In this document: in pieces, positions 1 through 8,202 of the stretch
Layout of the letters: each line of letters begins with the position of its first letter
Position numbering within the stretch: position 1 is the first letter of the stretch
Source: 39-52-133 sp036523795
Lineage (GTDB): Bacteria; Pseudomonadota; Gammaproteobacteria; Burkholderiales; Gallionellaceae
DNA length: 64,000 nt
Direction of reading: 5' to 3'
Assembly: GCA_036523795.1 (NCBI GenBank)
Contig: DATDDN010000057.1
Location: forward strand, 1-64,000
Position numbers and translations under genes: made by a program
The notes under the pieces: generated by a model
The model's input: the letters and a program-made list of their open reading frames with translations, nothing else
Told to the model about the DNA's origin: nothing
The model's database searches: none

Positions 1-72
1 GCCCCCATCTGCCAGCTTATAGGGCTTGGCTTTTGGTTGGGCTTTTTCAACTTCAGCGGCCTTGAGAGTCAC
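1..72 (-). CDS. tyrosine recombinase (P4-type integrase), N-terminal fragment cut by window edge
   Basis: Read leftward from a GTG at 72, the frame gives 24 residues ending in KPKAKPYKLADGG. That is the hallmark start of the DUF4102 arm-binding domain of P4-like site-specific integrases. The catalytic domain would lie left of the window. The gene sits just downstream of tRNA-Arg(CCG) on the same strand, the usual place for an integrase whose attachment site is the tRNA 3' end. The start is inferred from family alignment; no strong ribosome binding site is visible. Only the domain start is seen, so the family call is good but activity cannot be judged. Confidence 0.72.
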   Translation of the reverse strand, partial: MTLKAAEVEKAQPKAKPYKLADGG

Positions 73-84
73 GCGACACCTCTT

Positions 85-143
85 GGGGGTATATTTTCTG
101 CTGCTGGGGGTATCTGGCTTGAAATATACCCCCACATACCCCC
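85..143. repeat. four GGGGGTAT octamers, two direct and two inverted
   Basis: GGGGGTAT occurs at 85-92 and 106-113, and its complement ATACCCCC at 126-133 and 136-143. They lie immediately upstream of the integrase start. Repeated short sites between an integrase gene and its attachment site are commonly arm-type binding sites for the integrase or an excisionase, or operators of an element-encoded regulator. That role is inference; the repeats themselves are seen directly. Confidence 0.6.
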
Positions 144-175
144 GGATTGCAATAGACGGAAAAAGACGGGGCGAA

Positions 176-213
176 ACAAAAAGCCCGCTCAAACATTGGA
201 TTTAAGCGGGCTT
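176..213 (-). terminator. Rho-independent terminator of tRNA-Arg
   Basis: A 9-bp stem (181-189 with 205-213) closes a 15-nt loop and on the minus strand is followed by a T-rich tract. It lies 35 bases downstream of the tRNA 3' end, so it fits as the tRNA terminator. Confidence 0.75.
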
Positions 214-247
214 GGTGTATGGCATGAGACGGAGTAAAACTCAAAAC

Positions 248-324
248 TGGCGCGCTCGGCGGGAGTCGAACCCACGACCCTCGGCTTCGGAAACCGATAC
301 TCTATCCAGCTGAGCTACGAGCGC
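248..324 (-). tRNA. tRNA-Arg (anticodon CCG)
   Basis: A complete 77-nt cloverleaf on the minus strand: acceptor GCGCTCG/CGAGCGC, D arm GCTC/GAGT, anticodon loop TTCCGAA (anticodon CCG, reads CGG), T arm GTGGG/CCCGC with TTCGACT loop, discriminator G and an encoded CCA. It is probably the attachment site of the integrated element whose integrase begins at 72. Confidence 0.95.
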
Positions 325-504
325 GTAAAGAAAACTGCATGGTGGAACGAGGTCATTCTACTTCATTGCACTCCGGGGCCCGGCTCGGGAACCCATGCTC
401 GATCCGAGCGGAACCTGGGGGTGCATAGAACGGCGCGCAGTATACCGTTTTTTGCGCTTCCCCGCCCGCGCCAGTGGCACGGAAAAATGCTATCGTAGCG
501 CCCC
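325..504. other. intergenic spacer between tRNA-Arg and the CoA-binding gene
   Basis: It must hold divergent promoters for the tRNA (leftward) and the 505 operon (rightward). I see no convincing -35/-10 pair, repeat or small gene here. Confidence 0.4.
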
Positions 505-930
505 ATGAGCTTTGCCAATCCCCCTCAAGACGAAATCTGCCGGATGTTGCGCGAGGTACGCAATATCGCCGTGGTAGGCCTTTCCCCCAAAGAAGATCGC
601 CCCAGCTTTCGCGTCGCCCAGGGCATGCAGCAGCTGGGCTACCGCATCATCCCGGTGCGCCCCAAGGTGGCGGCCGTGCTGGGGGAGACGGCCTATGCCG
701 ACCTCGCCAGCGTGCCGCACCCCATCGACCTGGTGGACGTGTTTCGCGCCCCGGAGCATGTGCCCGCCATCGTGGATGCGTGCATCGCGCTGGGCATCAA
801 GAGATTGTGGCTGCAGGACGGCGTGATCCATGAAGAGGCCGCGCAACGTGCGCGTGACGCCGGCATCACCGTGGTGATGGACATGTGCCTGTGGCGCGAC
901 GGCGGACCGTGCGGCCGCTGCCATGGCTGA
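505..930 (+). CDS. CoA-binding domain protein (YccU-like)
   Basis: 141 residues forming one Rossmann-type CoA_binding_2 domain. The N-terminal strand and glycine loop (NIAVVGLSPKEDRPS, about residues 20-34) are followed by the GYRIIPVRPK motif near residue 52, typical of the family's nucleotide-binding fold. Length matches stand-alone family members. These proteins resemble the CoA-binding half of succinyl-CoA synthetase but lack the ligase part; no reaction is established. The gene heads a rightward run and overlaps tag by 8 bases, so the two are probably co-transcribed. Confidence 0.88.
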   Translation: MSFANPPQDEICRMLREVRNIAVVGLSPKEDRPSFRVAQGMQQLGYRIIPVRPKVAAVLGETAYADLASVPHPIDLVDVFRAPEHVPAIVDACIALGIKRLWLQDGVIHEEAAQRARDAGITVVMDMCLWRDGGPCGRCHG

Positions 931-1495
931 TCCCCGGCGCTGCAGCTGGGCCGGCAGCGATGCCCTGTACCAGGCTTACCACGACACCGAGTGGGGCGTG
1001 CCGCTGCACGATGAGCGCGCCCTGTTCGAATTCCTGATCCTGGAAGGCGCGCAGGCCGGGCTGAGCTGGATCACCATCCTCAGGAAACGCGCGGCCTACC
1101 GCGCCGCCTTCGACCAATTCGATGCGGCGCGCATTGCGCGCTACGATGCCGGTAAACTAGAATCTCTGCTGCAAAATCCGGGCATCGTGCGCAATCGCCG
1201 CAAGGTGCAGGCCGCCGTCACCAATGCGCAGAAATTCCTGCAGGTGCAGGACCGGTTTGGCAGCTTTGACGCCTTTATCTGGCGTTTTGTCGAGGGCGTG
1301 CCGCGCCAGAATCGCTGGCGTTCGCCGAGCGAGGTGCCGGCCAGCACGCCGGTATCGGATGCAATGAGCAAGGAACTGAAGCGGCTGGGCTTCAAATTTG
1401 TCGGCTCCACCATCTGTTATGCCTACATGCAGGCGACCGGCATGGTGAACGACCACACCACGGATTGTTTTAGGTATACCGAACTGAAATCATGA
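923..1495 (+). CDS. tag: DNA-3-methyladenine glycosylase I
   Basis: 190 residues. This base-excision repair enzyme removes 3-methyladenine from alkylated DNA. Family zinc ligands are in place: Cys in RCSW near the N-terminus, His in YHDTEWG, and the C-terminal pair in NDHTTDC. The substrate-pocket segment LEGAQAGLSW with its glutamate is intact. Length is normal for TAG. It overlaps the gene before by 8 bases and dapF by 4 (ATGA), which indicates translational coupling. Confidence 0.95.
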   Translation: MADPRRCSWAGSDALYQAYHDTEWGVPLHDERALFEFLILEGAQAGLSWITILRKRAAYRAAFDQFDAARIARYDAGKLESLLQNPGIVRNRRKVQAAVTNAQKFLQVQDRFGSFDAFIWRFVEGVPRQNRWRSPSEVPASTPVSDAMSKELKRLGFKFVGSTICYAYMQATGMVNDHTTDCFRYTELKS

Positions 1496-2322
1496 AACTG
1501 AAATTTACCAAGATGCATGGCGCCGGCAACGATTTCGTCGTGATCGACGGCGTGCACCAGGAAATCTACCTCACCTCCGAGCAGCTGCGCCTGCTGGCCG
1601 ACCGCCACTTTGGCGTGGGCTGCGACCAGATCCTGCTGGTGGAGAAATCGCATAATGCCGAAGCCGATTTTCGCTACCGCATCTTCAACGCCGACGGCGG
1701 CGAGGTGGAACAGTGCGGCAATGGCGCGCGCTGCTTCGTGCGCTTCGTGCACGACCACAAGCTTACCGGCAAGCGCGAGATCGTGGTGGAAACCAAGAGC
1801 GGCCTGATTTCGCCCAGGCTGGAAGATGACGGCCGCGTCACCGTCAACATGGGTGCGCCGATATTCGAGCCGGCGCGCATTCCGTTCGAAAGCGACAGCG
1901 AGGCCGTGACCCAGCCGCTGGACGTGAATGGCACGGTGGTGCAGATCAGCGCAGTGTCGATGGGCAACCCGCACGCGGTGCAGGTGGTGGAGGATGTCGA
2001 GCATGCGCCGGTGCTGAGCATGGGGCCGCTCATCGAGCACCATGCGCGCTTCCCGCGGCGGGTGAATGTGGGCTTCATGCAGGTGGTGGACAGGGGCCAC
2101 ATCAAGCTGCGCGTGTATGAGCGCGGCTCCGGCGAAACGCTGTCGTGCGGCACGGGCGCCTGCGCCGCGGTGGTCAGCGGCATCCGCCGCGGCCTGCTGG
2201 ACAACAGCGTGCAGGTGGCCACACGCGGGGGAGTGCTGACCATCCACTGGGCCGGCACCAGCAGCCCGGTGCTGATGACCGGCCCGGCACTGACCGTCTT
2301 TGAAGGTGAAATAAACTTATAA
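1492..2322 (+). CDS. dapF: diaminopimelate epimerase
   Basis: 276 residues. DapF interconverts LL- and meso-diaminopimelate, the last step before lysine and the source of the peptidoglycan cross-linking residue. The N-terminus KFTKMHGAGNDFVVID is diagnostic. The two cysteines that act as base and acid are seen in EQCGNGARC and SCGTGAC. It overlaps the tag stop codon by ATGA and precedes DUF484 and xerC, the classic dapF-yigA-xerC order of proteobacteria. Confidence 0.97.
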   Translation: MKLKFTKMHGAGNDFVVIDGVHQEIYLTSEQLRLLADRHFGVGCDQILLVEKSHNAEADFRYRIFNADGGEVEQCGNGARCFVRFVHDHKLTGKREIVVETKSGLISPRLEDDGRVTVNMGAPIFEPARIPFESDSEAVTQPLDVNGTVVQISAVSMGNPHAVQVVEDVEHAPVLSMGPLIEHHARFPRRVNVGFMQVVDRGHIKLRVYERGSGETLSCGTGACAAVVSGIRRGLLDNSVQVATRGGVLTIHWAGTSSPVLMTGPALTVFEGEINL

Positions 2323-2331
2323 GAGAACACC

Positions 2332-2952
2332 ATGAGAGCTGAAGACGTAGCGGATTACCTGCAGAACAACCCGGAGTTTTTCGAGGCGCATGCGCAGATG
2401 CTGGCGGACATCGTCATCCCGCACCCGTACGGCGGCCGCACCATCTCGCTCTCCGAGCGGCAGATGCTGACGCTGCGCGAGCGCGTCAAGGAACTGGAAA
2501 AGAAGCTGCATGACCTGGTCGAACTCTCGCGCGAAAATGATGCGGTGCAGAGCAAGGTGCACCAGTACGTGCTGGCGCTGTTTGGCAAACGCGACCTGAC
2601 CACCCAGCAGGACGTGGCAGTGCGCAAGCTGCGCGAAATCTTCGCGGTCCCGCATGCCGTCATCCGCCTGTGGAGTTCGCATCCGCCCAGCAGCGAGGTG
2701 ATGGCCTTTGCCGACCAGCACCAGCAGCCGGTGTGCAGCCACCAGGCCGTGCACGACACGCAGCAGTGGTTTGGCGAAAGCGCGGCGCACCTGCGCTCGT
2801 TCGCCTACCTGCCGCTGCGCCATGGCGAGCAGAGCATCGGCTTGCTGGTGCTGGCGAGCGAAGACGTGCAGCGCTTCTATCCCGAGATGGGCACCGTGTT
2901 CCTGCAGCGCATCGCCGAGACCGTCAGCAGCGCCCTGCAACCCCACCTGTAA
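2332..2952 (+). CDS. DUF484 (GAF-like) family protein
   Basis: 206 residues. The N-terminal part (VADYLQNNPEFFEAH) is the family start, then a coiled segment (about residues 38-65, TLRERVKELEKKL) leads into a GAF-like C-terminal domain. No biochemical role is established. It lies between dapF and xerC in many proteobacteria, as here. The stop codon overlaps the xerC start (TAATG). Confidence 0.9.
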   Translation: MRAEDVADYLQNNPEFFEAHAQMLADIVIPHPYGGRTISLSERQMLTLRERVKELEKKLHDLVELSRENDAVQSKVHQYVLALFGKRDLTTQQDVAVRKLREIFAVPHAVIRLWSSHPPSSEVMAFADQHQQPVCSHQAVHDTQQWFGESAAHLRSFAYLPLRHGEQSIGLLVLASEDVQRFYPEMGTVFLQRIAETVSSALQPHL

Positions 2953-3869
2953 TGGCCGCGCCCCAGCCTTCTTCTCTGCCCACACCAGAGCAGGCGCTGG
3001 AGGCCTACAGTGCCTACCTCGGCACCGAGCGCCAGTATTCTCCGCTGACCATAAAGAATTACGCACGCGACATCCGCCAGCTGTTCAAAGCCGCGGGCGG
3101 CGCGCCGCTGCATGAGTTGAAGAGCCACCAGATCCGCCGTTTCATCGCGCAGCTGCATGGCAGTGGCCTCGGCGGCAAGACGCTGGCGCGCATGCTGTCG
3201 GCGTGGCGCGGCTTTTATGCCTTCCTGGTGCGCAGCTACCACTACGCCGGCAACCCCTGCACAGGCCTGCGCGCGCCCAAGTCGCCGCGCAAGCTGCCGC
3301 ACACCCTGTCGCCGGATGAAGCCGTGCGCATGGTCGATCTGCCCGAGGAAGACGGGGTGCTGGCGATACGCGACAAGGCCATGTTCGAACTGCTGTACTC
3401 CTCCGGCCTGCGCCTGGCCGAGCTGGTCGGGCTGGATATCGGTGCGCTGGATTTTGCCGATGCCTCGGTGCGCGTCACCGGCAAGGGCAGCAAGACCCGC
3501 ATCGTGCCCCTGGGCAGCCACGCCATCGCCGCCTTGCAGGCATGGCTGCAGGTGCGCGCGGACCAGGTGGGCGATGAGGTGCAGGCTGTGTTCATCAACC
3601 GCAACGGCAGCCGCCTTGGTGCGCGTTCGGTGCAGATCCGCATGAAGCAGTGGGGCATCAAACAGGGCATCAGCAGCAACGTGCATCCCCACCTGTTGCG
3701 TCACTCGTTTGCCTCGCACGTGCTGCAGTCCAGCGGCGACCTGCGCGCCGTGCAGGAGATGCTCGGCCACGCCAGCATCTCCACCACCCAGGTGTATACC
3801 CACCTCGATTTCCAGTATCTCGCCAAGATCTATGACGGCGCCCATCCGCGCGCCAAGAAGAAGCCATGA
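2952..3869 (+). CDS. xerC: tyrosine recombinase XerC
   Basis: 305 residues. XerC works with XerD at dif to resolve chromosome dimers before division. An N-terminal SAM-like core-binding domain (about residues 15-100) precedes the catalytic domain, where the expected residues are seen: Arg in SSGLRLAEL, Lys in TGKGSKTR, HLLRH, LGHAS and the nucleophile Tyr in TTQVYTHLD. The frame is open further upstream, but the start at 2952 matches family length and couples to the DUF484 stop. Context favours XerC over a phage integrase. Confidence 0.94.
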   Translation: MAAPQPSSLPTPEQALEAYSAYLGTERQYSPLTIKNYARDIRQLFKAAGGAPLHELKSHQIRRFIAQLHGSGLGGKTLARMLSAWRGFYAFLVRSYHYAGNPCTGLRAPKSPRKLPHTLSPDEAVRMVDLPEEDGVLAIRDKAMFELLYSSGLRLAELVGLDIGALDFADASVRVTGKGSKTRIVPLGSHAIAALQAWLQVRADQVGDEVQAVFINRNGSRLGARSVQIRMKQWGIKQGISSNVHPHLLRHSFASHVLQSSGDLRAVQEMLGHASISTTQVYTHLDFQYLAKIYDGAHPRAKKKP

Positions 3870-5143
3870 ACCAGAAACGTCATTCATCGCGCGATCGCCG
3901 TCGCGATCAGCGCGCACCGGCAGCTATGCCTGCGCTGCCCAAAGTCCCGTTCAACGGCGCGCGCCTGCTGCTTGCGGCCGGCCGCGAGAGATCCGTGCAG
4001 CGCCGCCACCCCTGGGTGTTTTCCGGCGCAGTTGGGCACATCGAAGGCAAGCCGGAAAGCGGCGACACCGTGCAGGTGTGCGATGCCAGCGGCGGCTTCC
4101 TCGCCTGGGCTGCCTACAACCCGCACTCGCAGATCTGTGCGCGGGTGTGGTCGTGGCAGCCGGATGAAAGCATCGATGCCGGCTTCTTCCGGCGCAAGAT
4201 CAGCCATGCCCTCAATGCGCGCAAGGACCTGAAGCTGAATCAGCACAGCAACGGCATGCGCCTGATCCACGGTGAATCGGACGGTCTGCCCGGCCTCATC
4301 GTCGACCAGTACGGTGCGGTGCTGGTGCTGCAGCTGGGTAGTGCGGGTGCGGAGCGCTGGCGCGATACGCTGGTGGAGCTGCTGCAGGAATTGTGCAGCC
4401 CGGTGTGCATCTATGAGCGCTCCGATTCCGACGGGCGCGAGCTGGAAGGCCTGCCGGTGCGCAACGGCGTGCTGCGCGGCAGCCTGCCGCAGAATTTGTC
4501 GATCAGCGAAAACGGTGTGCAGATCGCGGTGGATGTGGCCGCCGGACAGAAGACCGGCTTCTATCTGGACCAGCGCAACAACCGTGCGCAGATCGGTGAA
4601 CTCGCCGAGGGGCGCGATGTGCTCAACTGCTTCTGCTACACCGGCGGCTTCTCGCTGTATGCGCTGCGCGGCGGCGCGAAATCGGTGCTGTCCATCGACG
4701 CCTCGCAGGAGGCGCTGGATACCGCGCAGCGCAACATGGCGCTGAACGGCTTCGATGCCGCGCGTGCCGAGTGGCAATGCGCCGACGTGTTCGCCGCGTT
4801 GAGAAAATTGCGCGACCAGAACCGCAAGTTCGACCTGATCATCCTCGATCCGCCCAAATTTGCTCCCACTGCTGCGTTTGCCGAGAAGGCGGCGCGCGGC
4901 TACAAGGACATCAACCTGCTCGGCTTCAAACTGCTGCGCCCGGGCGGGTTGCTCGCCACCTACTCGTGCTCCGGCGGCATCAGCGATGAGCTGTTCCAGA
5001 AGATCATCGCCGGTGCCGCGCTGGACGCCGGCGTGGATGCGCAGATCGTGAGCAAGGTGCACGCGGCGGCAGACCACCCGGTGCTGCTCAGCTTTCCGGA
5101 GGGGGCGTATTTGAAGGGGCTGGTGTTGCGGGTCGCCGGCTAG
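3866..5143 (+). CDS. rlmI: 23S rRNA m5C1962 methyltransferase (RlmI family)
   Basis: 425 residues. A basic N-terminal extension (about 25 residues) is followed by a PUA-like domain (HPWVFSGAVG) and a Rossmann methyltransferase domain. SAM-binding and catalytic motifs are seen: FCYTGGFSLYAL, the DPPKFA loop, and YSCSGG carrying the family's catalytic cysteine. The family methylates C1962 of 23S rRNA. The start overlaps the xerC stop (ATGA), making it the last gene of this run. The extension is longer than in E. coli; an internal ATG at residue 21 is an alternative start. Confidence 0.9.
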   Translation: MNQKRHSSRDRRRDQRAPAAMPALPKVPFNGARLLLAAGRERSVQRRHPWVFSGAVGHIEGKPESGDTVQVCDASGGFLAWAAYNPHSQICARVWSWQPDESIDAGFFRRKISHALNARKDLKLNQHSNGMRLIHGESDGLPGLIVDQYGAVLVLQLGSAGAERWRDTLVELLQELCSPVCIYERSDSDGRELEGLPVRNGVLRGSLPQNLSISENGVQIAVDVAAGQKTGFYLDQRNNRAQIGELAEGRDVLNCFCYTGGFSLYALRGGAKSVLSIDASQEALDTAQRNMALNGFDAARAEWQCADVFAALRKLRDQNRKFDLIILDPPKFAPTAAFAEKAARGYKDINLLGFKLLRPGGLLATYSCSGGISDELFQKIIAGAALDAGVDAQIVSKVHAAADHPVLLSFPEGAYLKGLVLRVAG

Positions 5144-5170
5144 CGGAAAGCGCGAGTCCTTCTGTTCGCG

Positions 5171-6640
5171 TCAGGGCTTGTTGTTCACCCTCGGGTCGCC
5201 CTTGCCCAGGAACAGCTTCACCACCATGCGCTGGATCCAGTTGCCATACGGCGGCTGGAACAGCCGGCTCGGGAACAGACGGTGGCGGCGAAATACCGGC
5301 TTGGCATTCGACAGTTCGCGAAACCCCTCCACGCCATGATACGAACCCATGCCGGAATGACCGGTGCCGCCGAACGGCACGTCATGGTTGATCACGTGCC
5401 AGGCCCAGTCGTTGAATGTGACCCCGCCTGAATGCGTGCGTCGCAGTAAAGCTTCACGTTCGTCCTGAGCGTGGCTGTAGGCATACAGCGCCAGTGGGCG
5501 GGTGCCGGCATTGATGAATGCGATGGCGTCGTCCAGCGTGTCGTAGGGCACGACGGGCAGGATGGGGCCGAACAGCTCTTCCTGTAGCAGGCGCATCGCG
5601 GGCGTGCAGTGGCGCACGATGTGCAGCGGCATCTGGCGGCCGTCGCGTGCAGCGTCATAGTCGGCGCACGCGATGATTTCTGCGCCCTGGGTGCGGGCGT
5701 CCTCCAGCAGCACCTGCAGCCGCAGCAGGTGGTTGTTGTCCACCACCCAGGTGTAATCCGGATTGCCCACTATCGAGTTACCGTACATCGCAACAAAACT
5801 GGCCTGCGCAGCCGCAACGAACGCATGTTCCAGTTCGCGCGGCACCAGCGCGTAATCCGGCGAGATGCAGACCTGCCCGCAGTTGGCGCCCTTGCCATGC
5901 ACGATGCTGCGCGCGGCCTGTGCCAGCGGATAATCGCGCGACACCACGGCGGGCGATTTGCCGCCCAGCTCCAGCGTCACCGGGGTCAGGTTTTCCGCGG
6001 CCGCGCGCATCACCTTCCTGCCGGTGGCCGTCGAGCCGGTGAAGATCAGGTGATCGAAGGGGAGTGCAGTGAATGCCGCCGGGTCGGGCAGTTCCTCGCC
6101 TGTCACCGCCACCTCATCTTCGCGGAACACCTCGGCCAGCATGTGCTCCAGCGCGGCATTGGTGGCGGGGGTGAGCTCCGGCATCTTGAGGATGACGCGA
6201 TTGCCCGCCGACAGGGCGGCAACCAGCGGCCCCAGGCCGAGGTAGAGCGGAAAGTTCCACGGCACGATGATGCCCACTACGCCCTTGGGCTGATACGTCA
6301 CGCTGAGGCGGTTGGTCGCAAACAGCCACTCGGTGGCGCGGCGCTGCGGCTTCATCCAGCCGCGAATGCGGCCGATGGCGTGGTTGATCTGCATGATGGT
6401 GCAGGCGAGGTCGAGCATCTGCGACTCGAATGCGGAACGCTGGCCATAGTCCTGCTGCATCGCCGCCACCAGTACATCCTGATGACGGCGGATCTGCTGC
6501 TTGAGCGCCTTGAGTCTGGCGATGCGTTCGTCGGCGGCAGGGTAGGGCTGGGCCAGATAAGCCTGCTGCTGTGCGGCAAACAGGCCGGCGAGTCGCTCGC
6601 TGGCGGCGTTGCCGTGGACTTCCTGGCGCATGGTGGTCAT
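5171..6640 (-). CDS. aldehyde dehydrogenase, coniferyl-aldehyde-dehydrogenase type
   Basis: 489 residues of the NAD(P)-dependent ALDH superfamily. NAD-binding GSTATG, ELGGKSP with the general-base glutamate, and the catalytic cysteine in ANCGQVC are present. The GxNCGQVC style and C-terminal arrangement are those of the coniferyl aldehyde dehydrogenase / ALDH3-like group, which oxidises aromatic or long-chain aldehydes. The substrate here is unknown. A GGAG lies 7 bases upstream of the ATG at 6640, which supports this start over a second ATG nine bases in. It sits downstream of gatB in the same direction. Confidence 0.88.
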   Translation of the reverse strand: MTTMRQEVHGNAASERLAGLFAAQQQAYLAQPYPAADERIARLKALKQQIRRHQDVLVAAMQQDYGQRSAFESQMLDLACTIMQINHAIGRIRGWMKPQRRATEWLFATNRLSVTYQPKGVVGIIVPWNFPLYLGLGPLVAALSAGNRVILKMPELTPATNAALEHMLAEVFREDEVAVTGEELPDPAAFTALPFDHLIFTGSTATGRKVMRAAAENLTPVTLELGGKSPAVVSRDYPLAQAARSIVHGKGANCGQVCISPDYALVPRELEHAFVAAAQASFVAMYGNSIVGNPDYTWVVDNNHLLRLQVLLEDARTQGAEIIACADYDAARDGRQMPLHIVRHCTPAMRLLQEELFGPILPVVPYDTLDDAIAFINAGTRPLALYAYSHAQDEREALLRRTHSGGVTFNDWAWHVINHDVPFGGTGHSGMGSYHGVEGFRELSNAKPVFRRHRLFPSRLFQPPYGNWIQRMVVKLFLGKGDPRVNNKP

Positions 6641-6685
6641 CGCTACTCCGTGGTTGGAGGTTGCCTGGGCTGCGCCGCAGTGACG

Positions 6686-8200
6686 TCAGCCAGCCAGTTT
6701 CTTCTTCAGGATATCGTTCATCTGCGCCGGGTTGGCCTTGCCCTTGCTGGCCTTCATGGCCAGGCCGACGAAGAAGCCGAACAGCTTGTCCTTGCCGGAA
6801 CGGTATTCGGCCACCTTGTCGGCATTGGCCGCAAGGATTTCATCCACGATCTGCTCCAGCGCGCCGGTGTCGGACACCTGCTTCAGGCCCTTGGCCTCGA
6901 TGATGGCATCGGCGTCGCCACCTTCCGCCCACATGGTGCGGAACACTTCCTTGGCGCCGGAGTTGGAGATGGTGCCGTCAGCGATGCGCTTGAGCAACCC
7001 GCCTAATTGACTCACGCTAATCGGACACTGGGTGATTTCAAGACCGTCTCGATTTAGTTGGGCACTTACTTCACCAAGAATCCAGTTTGATACGAGTTTT
7101 GCGTGACTCGCTCCAACTATTTCAGCGCACTGATCGAAATAATCGCCAATTGCTTTGCTCGAAATTAGCTGGTTTGACTCACTCTCTGACAGCCCATAAA
7201 TAACTTGGTTATAGGCGGACGCGATAGCATTTCTACGATCGTTGTCGGCTGCATCTTCCTTTTGACGCAAATATCTCAGTTTTCGATCAAGTGGCAGCTC
7301 GGGCAGAGTGGCGCGCACCTGGTCTTTCCAGGCCTCGCTGATCTCCAGCGGCAACAGGTCTGGATCGGGGAAGTAGCGGTAATCGTGCGCGTCTTCCTTG
7401 GTGCGCATCACGCGGGTCTCGCCGCTGTCCGGGTCGAACAGCACGGTGGCCTGCTGGATGGTGCCGCCGTTCTCCAGCGTGTCGATCTGGTGCTGCACTT
7501 CGTAGTTGATCGCCTGTTCCAGGAAGCGGAACGAGTTCAGATTCTTGATCTCACGGCGGGTGCCGAACGGGGTGCCGGGCTTGTGCACCGACACGTTGGC
7601 GTCGCAGCGGAACGAGCCTTCCTGCATGTTGCCGTCGCAGATGCCGATCCACTGCACCAGGGTGTGCAGGGTCTTGGCGTAGGCGACCGCCTCGGCGGCA
7701 GAACGCATGTCCGGCTCGGACACGATTTCCAGCAGCGGGGTGCCGGCGCGGTTGAGGTCGATGCCGGTCATGCCGTGGAAGTCTTCATGCAGCGATTTAC
7801 CGGCGTCTTCTTCCAGGTGGGCGCGGGTGAGGCGCACGGTCTTTTCGTAGGCAGGTTGCTTGCCTTGTGCCGGTACCTGGATCACCAGCTGGCCGTTGCC
7901 CACCACCGGCAGGTCCATCTGGCTGATCTGGTAGCCCTTGGGCAGGTCCGGGTAGAAGTAGTTCTTGCGCGCAAACACCGACTTCGGCGCGATATGCGCG
8001 CCGGTGGCGAGGCCGAACTTGATGGCGCGTTCCACTGCGCCCTTGTTCAACACCGGCAGCACGCCGGGCAGCGCCAGGCTCACCGCATCGGCCTGCGTGT
8101 TCGGCTCGGCGCCGAAGGCAGTCGATGCGCCAGAAAAAATCTTGCTGTCAGTCGAAAGCTGGGCATGTACTTCCAGCCCGATCACGATTTCCCATGTCAT
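6686..8200 (-). CDS. gatB: aspartyl/glutamyl-tRNA(Asn/Gln) amidotransferase subunit B
   Basis: 504 residues. GatB activates and transamidates misacylated Glu-tRNA(Gln) or Asp-tRNA(Asn) with ammonia delivered from GatA. The start MTWEIVIGLEVHAQL and the cradle-domain segments RAGTPLLEIVSEPD and DANVSV are typical; the helical and YqeY-like tail domains follow. GGGGA precedes the ATG at 8200; the frame stays open far upstream through gatA, but that part is out-of-frame shadow. The stretch at about 7000-7285 is much poorer in G+C than its flanks and encodes an unusual linker (RQKEDAADNDRRNAIASAYN). Reading frame is intact. Confidence 0.96.
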   Translation of the reverse strand: MTWEIVIGLEVHAQLSTDSKIFSGASTAFGAEPNTQADAVSLALPGVLPVLNKGAVERAIKFGLATGAHIAPKSVFARKNYFYPDLPKGYQISQMDLPVVGNGQLVIQVPAQGKQPAYEKTVRLTRAHLEEDAGKSLHEDFHGMTGIDLNRAGTPLLEIVSEPDMRSAAEAVAYAKTLHTLVQWIGICDGNMQEGSFRCDANVSVHKPGTPFGTRREIKNLNSFRFLEQAINYEVQHQIDTLENGGTIQQATVLFDPDSGETRVMRTKEDAHDYRYFPDPDLLPLEISEAWKDQVRATLPELPLDRKLRYLRQKEDAADNDRRNAIASAYNQVIYGLSESESNQLISSKAIGDYFDQCAEIVGASHAKLVSNWILGEVSAQLNRDGLEITQCPISVSQLGGLLKRIADGTISNSGAKEVFRTMWAEGGDADAIIEAKGLKQVSDTGALEQIVDEILAANADKVAEYRSGKDKLFGFFVGLAMKASKGKANPAQMNDILKKKLAG

Positions 8201-8202
8201 GT

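Noticed and set aside
2670..2951. Upstream extension of xerC
   Set aside because: It overlaps DUF484 out of frame; family length and the TAATG coupling support the start at 2952.
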